Of a DNA stretch of 38,963 bases, positions 33,525 to 38,963 are shown piece after piece. The DNA comes from a virus. The notes beneath the pieces are model-generated. The model ran no database searches. It saw only the letters and a list, made by a program, of their open reading frames with translations, and was not told the DNA's origin. Numbering within the stretch: the first letter of the stretch is position 1; each line of letters starts with the position of its first letter. The translations under genes were made by a program, and so were the position numbers. The DNA is taken from positions 1 through 38,963 of the IMG/VR virus record IMGVR_UViG_3300046655_001274; one strand, 5' to 3'.

Positions 33525-34410
33525 GTGGGATCGTCATCCTTTCAGTATATCCAGTATCTTCAGATTCAAAATTAAATGTCATATCTAAGTCCGGAGTGTT
33601 TTCCTTGATATGCTCACGAAATGCCAAACTATCACGTGCAAGGAGTTGACGATCAACAAAACTTTTAATTTTTGCTCTGTCTTCTTCTCCATCAATTGCT
33701 TTTATGACATACTTTAAACGAGTAGTGACCTCGGCAGTTTCATTTTTATTCTTGGTAAATTTCTTAAGACTTTTTAGTTCTGCATCAATGTTTTGCTCAT
33801 CTTGATGAGTGAGAAGACTCCAATGGATATTCTTCTTGCTAAACGGAAGTTCAAAACTAAATAAATTACTACCTCTTTCGTATTTATCAAAGTCAAATTC
33901 TTTTGGTTCAACTTGTGATAAATCTATTGTGTCCTCAACATCTTCGTTATTTGATGGGTCTTTAAACTTAATCTTATAATCTTTTCCATAAGCAAGAATC
34001 CGTGAAGCCACAAATATCGCATTTTTATCTCCGACTAAGATTTCATCCAGTTTAACACCAGGTGTTATGATAAGTGCTTCAAGCAACTTATCCAAAACTA
34101 CACCCTTTTTAATCAAATTCTGACTTGTTAAAATATCTTCCTCTTTTGCAGTCATGTATTTGATGTCTATCTTACCAGATGCAAGTGGAGATGTCGGATC
34201 ATAGAAGTGACCTTGACTTGGTAAATCAACTACTTCACTTGGGTATTCAAACTTTTGTGCTTGGTCAGATTGCTGAGTAAACACAGGACCCGATTGTCTA
34301 GGTATAGCAGTTTCTTGCGTTGTTTGTGTTGCAGTCTTTTTATCTGCATCCCGTTTGAGAGCCTGCTTGACCTCATCGGGCATATCTATTGATTTGTTGT
34401 CTTCTTCCAT
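33493..34410 (-). CDS. T4 gp26-family baseplate protein
   Basis: A 305-residue protein. After a polar 60-residue N-terminus it has VDLPSQGHFYDPTSPLASGKIDIKYMTAKEEDIL, then KKGVVLDKLLEALI, VGDKNAIFVASRILAYGKDY and later DQ-rich and helical segments. This is the pattern of the T4 baseplate gp26 family (Pfam T4_baseplate). In T4-like phages members act in hub assembly and sit near the tape measure gene. The ATG has AAAGG at good spacing. The C-terminal 12 codons overlap a second open frame (see the 93-residue entry) across a run of seven T, so a longer fusion of about 388 residues could also be made. Confidence 0.85.
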   Translation of the reverse strand: MEEDNKSIDMPDEVKQALKRDADKKTATQTTQETAIPRQSGPVFTQQSDQAQKFEYPSEVVDLPSQGHFYDPTSPLASGKIDIKYMTAKEEDILTSQNLIKKGVVLDKLLEALIITPGVKLDEILVGDKNAIFVASRILAYGKDYKIKFKDPSNNEDVEDTIDLSQVEPKEFDFDKYERGSNLFSFELPFSKKNIHWSLLTHQDEQNIDAELKSLKKFTKNKNETAEVTTRLKYVIKAIDGEEDRAKIKSFVDRQLLARDSLAFREHIKENTPDLDMTFNFESEDTGYTERMTIPLGVDFFYPSN

Positions 34411-34432
34411 ATTATAACCTTTATTTAATTAC

Positions 34433-34448
34433 ATCAGTATAAACTGAT
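34433..34448. promoter_or_regulatory. short inverted repeat upstream of the gp26-family gene
   Basis: ATCAGT and ACTGAT flank four bases (ATAA), in the 79-base gap before the gp26-family gene. It is small and could be an operator or chance. Confidence 0.2.
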
Positions 34449-34489
34449 ATATATACATATACAAGAATTAAATTTTTTGACTTTTTTTA

Positions 34490-34831
34490 TTAGATATCCG
34501 CAAGAGAAAATTTTAAAATTCCCTTGTGATCTTTATAGTCAAAGAATCCAGCATCTTTTTTTCCTTTCCAGGTTTTATTAGCAGTAACACCCAATTTCAT
34601 ATCATTGAATACTATTTTTTTACCACTACCCGTCTGAAACACCATTCTTCCTGCATTTGTATCAATATCATAATTTCTTAGGAACTTACCTGCTTTTACT
34701 TGTTGCATTAAATATTTTGCAAGTTTTGCATACGCAGCGGACAATCCTTCTAATTGTAGTTCAGATTGGGTTTCTTGTTTTATTTCCTCAAAGATGGAAA
34801 GAATTTGTGTTTTTAATTTATCAGACTTCAT
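34490..34831 (-). CDS. small tail-module protein of unknown function
   Basis: A 113-residue soluble protein, starting MKSDKLKTQILSIFEEIKQE. A longer in-frame extension to 34891 runs through the tail-tube terminator and is rejected. The first 50 residues are helical; the second half (GRMVFQTGSGKKIVFNDMKLGV...GILKFSLADI) looks beta-rich. The ATG has no Shine-Dalgarno sequence, but TATATTTAT lies six bases ahead of it, right after the terminator of the tube gene, so it may have its own promoter and a leaderless message. It lies between the tube and gp26-family genes. Not recognised. Confidence 0.65.
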   Translation of the reverse strand: MKSDKLKTQILSIFEEIKQETQSELQLEGLSAAYAKLAKYLMQQVKAGKFLRNYDIDTNAGRMVFQTGSGKKIVFNDMKLGVTANKTWKGKKDAGFFDYKDHKGILKFSLADI

Positions 34832-34837
34832 GTAAGA

Positions 34838-34846
34838 ATAAATATA
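34838..34846 (-). promoter_or_regulatory. TATATTTAT motif, candidate -10 element
   Basis: An exact copy ending six bases before the ATG of the 113-residue gene, just downstream of a terminator. Confidence 0.45.
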
Positions 34847-34854
34847 TATAAGCA

Positions 34855-34886
34855 AAAAAAAAAACTTCCTTTCGGAAGTTTTTTTT
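34855..34886 (-). terminator. terminator after the tail tube gene, bidirectional
   Basis: CTTCC and GGAAG arms extended by A and T tracts close on a four-base loop that reads GAAA on the minus strand (a GNRA-type tetraloop). There are T runs on both strands, so it could stop transcription in either direction. Confidence 0.85.
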
Positions 34887-34916
34887 AACATTAAACTGAA
34901 TGTTTTGGTTATACAA

Positions 34917-35408
34917 TTAGAATTGAAGAATTGCGTAATCGTAAGATATTGTCAATTCAACGGTCAATTTGTCACCGGTTTCCCAATCAAGTGTACCAAA
35001 GTTTGTTGAGTTACAGAATGCACCTTTGATTGTCCATTCTTCAACAAGGTCACCCACAGGACCCAAAGTGTTAATAACAAGGTCTTTTTTATAGAAGTCG
35101 GCATAACCATTTCTTCCGGTTACAGATTCGTGAGAAAGACGAATCCATTCCATTGCAGTCTGAGCCGCACTAGGAACTACTGGATCATAAAGTGTCATTG
35201 TGATGTCTTGCCATTCTGCCTTACCAGCTCTTAACTTTCTTTTGATATTGATGTGGTCCATTGTTTGTACATCAATAGTAAGGTTGGGACGAGTAACACT
35301 CTTAATAAGATAAGCAGGAACTCCGTCCATATACATGATAAAACGATTTGCTGTTTTCGGTTCAAATGCCGTAAAAAACATTTCTTCGGTTGAAATAACT
35401 TGTGCCAT
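34917..35408 (-). CDS. tail tube protein, T4 gp19-like
   Basis: A 163-residue tube subunit, exactly the T4 gp19 size. Features are FEPKTANRFIMYMDGVPAYLIKSVTRPNLTID, the ITMTLYDPVVPSAAQ segment, the GPVGDLVEEWTIKGAFC block and the final LTVELTISYDYAILQF strand, all characteristic of the contractile-tail tube fold. Stacked hexamers of this protein form the inner tube, around which the sheath contracts. GGAG lies ten bases before the ATG. A near-copy of the TATATTTAT motif is 36 bases upstream, and a strong terminator follows. High copy number is expected, which fits its own promoter and terminator. Confidence 0.93.
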   Translation of the reverse strand: MAQVISTEEMFFTAFEPKTANRFIMYMDGVPAYLIKSVTRPNLTIDVQTMDHINIKRKLRAGKAEWQDITMTLYDPVVPSAAQTAMEWIRLSHESVTGRNGYADFYKKDLVINTLGPVGDLVEEWTIKGAFCNSTNFGTLDWETGDKLTVELTISYDYAILQF

Positions 35409-35444
35409 TTTTTTTGTTCTCCAGTTTAATGATTAACTTTTAGT

Positions 35445-35453
35445 ATAAATATT
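35445..35453 (-). promoter_or_regulatory. AATATTTAT, near-match upstream of the tail tube gene
   Basis: One mismatch to the recurrent 9-mer, 36 bases before the tube ATG. Initiation there would include the GGAG ribosome binding site in the leader. Confidence 0.35.
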
Positions 35454-35525
35454 GATCAAAAATCTGAAAATTCATTTTTTCAACCAACTAATATAAATAG
35501 TGTGTAAATTAAAAAATATATTTAT

Positions 35526-36230
35526 TTATGTTTTGTCCTTTGTTAGTTTTTGTCCCACTAATTTTGCAGAACCATATACAACTGCACCAATAAATTGTAG
35601 GTGTTGTGGTCCGGGCCAAGGAAATGATAGTCCAATGACACCAGTTGCAAATAATGTCAACAAAGCCATGCCCTCTGGTCCTGCAAATAATGTTGATAAT
35701 GTAAAACCCCCACCAAGTGCCATAATCATATCTCCCATATCAAAGTCGTAATCTGCATTACCCGTAAATGTCATATTTAACCAAATGTAAATCAAAATAC
35801 CCGCAACTGCCAATCCTGCAATTCTTTTTGTTTTAGGATGCTTTGCTAGAAACGCATCTAAGTCTTTTAGTTTATCCTCAGTCCAACGACCAACCTTGGT
35901 GCTTGCTATATACTCACCTATTGCCTTTATTACTTGTTTGTATGCTTTAAATCCTTTTTTAACAAGATTAAATAAGTAACTTAAACTGAATTTAATTTTT
36001 GCGAAAAACTTAAATACAACTTTGTTTAAAAACAATTTTACTAAGTCTTTCAATTTGACTTTTATTATATCTTTTAGTTCCGTCAAAAAAGACCAAATCT
36101 TTTTAAGTTTTCCTGGAATAGCAAATTCATTCAGTTGGTTTTCATCTGCATCGAGTTTATTTTCTTTTACAAATTTACAAAACTCTTTGTATTGAAGTTC
36201 GTGAAGAATTTCTGTTAATGACATATCCAT
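35526..36230 (-). CDS. membrane-active candidate head or virion protein with a QLNEF cleavage-like motif
   Basis: A 234-residue protein. An N-terminal acidic/helical stretch ends in ENQLNEF (L33-N34-E35), the same motif as in the 100-residue protein upstream of the tape measure, fitting a gp21-type cleavage after E35. The next 100 residues are basic and amphipathic (KLKKIWSFLTELKDIIKVKLKDL...). Hydrophobic segments follow near 135-152, 168-186 and 188-205, so it may insert into a membrane. It sits between the sheath and tube genes behind a terminator, with no Shine-Dalgarno sequence and TATATTTAT five bases before the ATG. It could be an injected protein; function unknown. Confidence 0.65.
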   Translation of the reverse strand: MDMSLTEILHELQYKEFCKFVKENKLDADENQLNEFAIPGKLKKIWSFLTELKDIIKVKLKDLVKLFLNKVVFKFFAKIKFSLSYLFNLVKKGFKAYKQVIKAIGEYIASTKVGRWTEDKLKDLDAFLAKHPKTKRIAGLAVAGILIYIWLNMTFTGNADYDFDMGDMIMALGGGFTLSTLFAGPEGMALLTLFATGVIGLSFPWPGPQHLQFIGAVVYGSAKLVGQKLTKDKT

Positions 36231-36235
36231 TTCTA

Positions 36236-36244
36236 ATAAATATA
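36236..36244 (-). promoter_or_regulatory. TATATTTAT motif, candidate -10 element
   Basis: An exact copy ending five bases before the ATG of the 234-residue gene, downstream of the sheath terminator. Confidence 0.45.
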
Positions 36245-36254
36245 TATCTACACA

Positions 36255-36286
36255 AAAAAAACCCCTCTGCGAACAGAGGGGTTTTT
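36255..36286 (-). terminator. terminator after the tail sheath gene, bidirectional
   Basis: ACCCCTCTG and its complement close on a loop reading TTCG on the minus strand, flanked by A and T tracts on both sides. It is a strong hairpin 22 bases after the sheath stop. Confidence 0.9.
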
Positions 36287-36308
36287 AAATTTTAGAATTT
36301 TATTATTC

Positions 36309-38963
36309 TTATGCTTCGAAACTTGCACCAGTTGGTGTAAGGTTGAAGTCAAGGATAACAAACTCAACTGCACGTGCAGGTTGCAAGAATATCTGTCCGT
36401 AGAGGATATTTCTGTCAATAAGGTCAGGTGTGTTGTTTGACTCGTCCATGATAACACGGAAGGCATACAAACCATGACGTTGTTGAACATTTTCCAAGAA
36501 CGGATTAACAATATTCAAGAAACGGTTGCGTGTAGATGCTACATTTTGCTCGAAAAGTAGGAATCTTGAAGAACTTGCAATGAATTTCTTAAGATTGATA
36601 AGCAAACGACGAACGTTAACTCTGTCCAATGCACTTGCACGACGTTGTAGAGTCTTTTGACCGAAAGCAACAATTCCTTGACCAGGAAACGCAGCGATTG
36701 GATTAACCTTACCTTCGTAAAGTTGATCTCTTTCAGCAAAGTTAAGACGATCCATAACAGTAACCGCAGCTTCGATACCACCACGATTTAAACCGGCAGG
36801 TGCAAACCACTCAGCAGCCGACTTATCGTTTGAAGCATAAACAGACATCATAAGTGCTGATGGTGGATATGGTTGCAATACGTTAGTTGCTGGATCAATG
36901 ATTTTAACCCAAGGGTAATATGTTGCACAATAGTTACTATCGATTGTTGATACTTGTTGAACTGCATCGTCAACACGACCTGGTTGGTTGTGAGCACTTA
37001 CGCAGTCAAGGATGTAAAAACAATCTTCACGACTTTCACATAAATCAACACCACGATTGATTACAGTTCTGTGAAGATCAAGACTCAATCCAGGTGTTAC
37101 AAGCAAGTTAATATCAAACTCGTCTTGGTTGCTCAATGCAGCGAATGCACGAACATATCCCTTTGTTCCACTTGAGAATCGTTTACTACAATCTAAACCT
37201 TGTACGTTATTTTCTGTTATGTGTTTACCTAAGTAAATTGGATGATTTGGTGCTTTTCCGTCAAATCCACCTTGGAAACCTACCAAGAACCTTCTCAACT
37301 TAGCAGTTGCTAATTCGTCAACTGCGGGAGGATTAACAGGAATTGAATCAACAGCATATGAAGTTGTTTCTCCGTCAACTTCTTCTTCTACTTGACCAGG
37401 TTCATCCATGTAATAACCCATTCCGGCATCGTCAGACAAATAAGGAAGTGGTGCAAACAATTCAGAAGTGTCACGTGCAGTACGTGGAAGTTCTAAAATT
37501 CCATCAGGACTGCTTTGGTTAAACACTGCTCCATTGAAGTATCTTCCAGGTTGTCTTTCGTACTGAGAAGCATGAGAGTATTGGATTGGTGGAGTTTCGT
37601 ATCCAGCAATTGGTGTGAAGTATGATCCGTGACCATATGGCATTGCATTTGGTGGAGGAGTACTATCAGATGGCATTTCAATGCGAATCCAATTACTGAG
37701 ATTGATGTAATCACCATAGTCGATTAATTTACCTTTGTTATTGATGGTTGTGAAACGATCACCAATAACACGTGGTAAGTATCTAGGACTAAGTGGGTCT
37801 AAAGTAACTGCATCATAATTCTCAACAACGTTTTGACCACGATCAGAATCGTTGAACGCACGAACGATCAAACTAAATGTTCCGTAGTCCGAGTCTTGAA
37901 TTGATCCAGGTGTTCTTACATTGTAAACACCAATTTTGATTTCACGATTAGCAGATGAACCCATGTTACGTGTCCAAACTTTGAACAAGTTGTAACGTCT
38001 TCCACTAATTTTTTGTGATTGAATCCAGGGAGTTTCCGCAGGACGACAACTAAATGAAACTGCTCCTGGTTGCCAAGGATCATCTAAAATTTCTTCAGTC
38101 TTTGAATCTTCGTATTCAAATACGATTGCTTCGTTTGATGTTTCAACTTCAACTTTATACTTAACACCATTCATGATGTTATTGAAAATTCGTTCTTGTG
38201 CATTTTCAAAGTATGAATAGAAGTATGCTGGTTCAATATTTTTCTTTGGTGCTCTACCGAAAATGTTTTGAAGACTATCAGGTGCTTTTGGATCAATGCT
38301 GAAAACATAGTCAGAATCATAATTTGATTTTAAACTTTGAATACTTTCAATAACCTCACCTGTATCTTCGTCAACGGTACGAACGGTTCTTCTAAGATAA
38401 AGTGTTGATTCAAAATTACCAACAACGACTTCGTTTCCTTCGTCATCAATAATTTCACCTTCATAAAACATTAAGGAAGTTTCTTTGTCAACCGTTGTAT
38501 TTTCAAATCCATCACGAATTGCGTCTACTGCTGGTTGACCATTGTCTGCCCATAATGTGTTTGCCAATACACCGATAACAATTTCGTCACCTTCTTCTGG
38601 TGTATCAAGTGATCCTGTAAGTGAACCACTAAGTGTTCCACTATAATCTGTGGTGTCAGTTACAACTGCTTTAATAATCAAAGCATTTTCTTGACGATAA
38701 CCACCTAGATCACCAACACGAACGATGGTTACAACACCTTGATGCTTTAAATATTCACGTGCGGTGAATGGTTGATAATATTTTCCTTCGGGAATCCCAA
38801 ACAAATCTTCCAATTCTGCTATGGTTCTAACAATTGTGGGTGAGTATGCAGGTCCTCTTGAGAAGGGTCCTACAACCGCACCACCAATTTGTGAGATACC
38901 TTGTGTCAAAAAAGTTTGATCGATTTCTTTGGTGAATACTGCTGGACTTACTGTTCTTTCTGC
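36309..38963 (-). CDS. tail sheath protein, T4 gp18-like (5' end outside window)
   Basis: At least 884 residues, open to the right edge. The visible start reads TVSPAVFTKEIDQTFLTQG, typical of the sheath N-terminal arm, so only a few residues are missing. The C-terminal domain (VNRGVDLCESREDCFYILDC, later FPGQGIVAFGQKTL, RRLLINLKKFI and FVILDFNLTPTG) is the conserved sheath core that interlocks subunits. T4 gp18 is 659 residues, so about 225 more lie in the central, surface-exposed part (about 100-480). An apparent start at 38909 is a TTG inside the gene and should be ignored. A strong terminator follows the stop. Confidence 0.95.
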   Translation of the reverse strand, partial: AERTVSPAVFTKEIDQTFLTQGISQIGGAVVGPFSRGPAYSPTIVRTIAELEDLFGIPEGKYYQPFTAREYLKHQGVVTIVRVGDLGGYRQENALIIKAVVTDTTDYSGTLSGSLTGSLDTPEEGDEIVIGVLANTLWADNGQPAVDAIRDGFENTTVDKETSLMFYEGEIIDDEGNEVVVGNFESTLYLRRTVRTVDEDTGEVIESIQSLKSNYDSDYVFSIDPKAPDSLQNIFGRAPKKNIEPAYFYSYFENAQERIFNNIMNGVKYKVEVETSNEAIVFEYEDSKTEEILDDPWQPGAVSFSCRPAETPWIQSQKISGRRYNLFKVWTRNMGSSANREIKIGVYNVRTPGSIQDSDYGTFSLIVRAFNDSDRGQNVVENYDAVTLDPLSPRYLPRVIGDRFTTINNKGKLIDYGDYINLSNWIRIEMPSDSTPPPNAMPYGHGSYFTPIAGYETPPIQYSHASQYERQPGRYFNGAVFNQSSPDGILELPRTARDTSELFAPLPYLSDDAGMGYYMDEPGQVEEEVDGETTSYAVDSIPVNPPAVDELATAKLRRFLVGFQGGFDGKAPNHPIYLGKHITENNVQGLDCSKRFSSGTKGYVRAFAALSNQDEFDINLLVTPGLSLDLHRTVINRGVDLCESREDCFYILDCVSAHNQPGRVDDAVQQVSTIDSNYCATYYPWVKIIDPATNVLQPYPPSALMMSVYASNDKSAAEWFAPAGLNRGGIEAAVTVMDRLNFAERDQLYEGKVNPIAAFPGQGIVAFGQKTLQRRASALDRVNVRRLLINLKKFIASSSRFLLFEQNVASTRNRFLNIVNPFLENVQQRHGLYAFRVIMDESNNTPDLIDRNILYGQIFLQPARAVEFVILDFNLTPTGASFEA

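Noticed and set aside
34832-34891. A 20-residue N-terminal extension of the 113-residue tail-module protein.
   Set aside because: It would translate the terminator of the tube gene and a T tract; the ATG at 34831 follows a promoter-like motif.

Overview
The window is a compact, A+T-rich stretch of a large contractile-tailed (myovirus) genome with T4-like gene content. Every gene I can support lies on the minus strand, so transcription runs from right to left. Genes are tightly packed, often overlapping by 1 to 8 bases, and no gap exceeds 300 bases. I saw no tRNA, rRNA, CRISPR array or insertion sequence. A lipobox protein, a spanin-like lipoprotein and a Sec-exported protease imply a Gram-negative host. 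T4-type tail genes, a gp32-like SSB, UvsX and a gp26-family protein place it among distant T4-like phages. The host itself cannot be named from the sequence.

Tail module (about 20.1 to 38.96 kb): the tail sheath (5' end outside the window), a candidate processed protein, the tail tube, a small unknown, a gp26-family protein with an overlapping downstream frame, a second candidate processed protein, a 2,197-residue tape measure with a long hydrophobic repeat domain, and then baseplate proteins (796 aa, a gp53/LysM-like protein, a 987-aa hub-like protein, a 139-aa protein).

Middle (12.4 to 20.1 kb): a small, divergent family A DNA polymerase-like protein and an unknown AT-rich gene. Then comes prkA-yeaH-spoVR, a bacterial stress/stationary-phase trio carried here as a phage operon, with a DNA methyltransferase four bases behind it. 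A small conserved-looking protein follows.

Replication and nucleotide module (2.0 to 12.3 kb): gp32-like SSB, UvsX/RecA, a 5' nuclease, a DnaB/gp41-type helicase, and class I ribonucleotide reductase NrdA and NrdB. Four envelope or small genes separate nrdA from nrdB: a secreted trypsin-like protease, a lipoprotein, a 33-residue Cys-rich microprotein and a candidate unimolecular spanin. NrdB has the ligand and radical-site pattern of class Ic rather than a tyrosyl-radical enzyme.

Left end (0.08 to 2.0 kb): a small unknown, a DUF2784-like membrane protein, an Ldh2/MDH2-family NAD(P)-dependent dehydrogenase (a candidate auxiliary metabolic gene) and a small three-helix membrane protein.

Regulation: four hairpin terminators are visible. 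A recurrent coding-strand 9-mer, TATATTTAT, sits just upstream of several genes. In four of them it lies only 5 to 7 bases before an ATG that has no Shine-Dalgarno sequence, which suggests a phage promoter that makes leaderless mRNAs. The most interesting items are the prkA-yeaH-spoVR operon, the Val-containing class Ic-like NrdB, the promoter motif, the candidate frameshift at the gp26 gene, the shared QLNEF cleavage-like motif, and the reduced polymerase.
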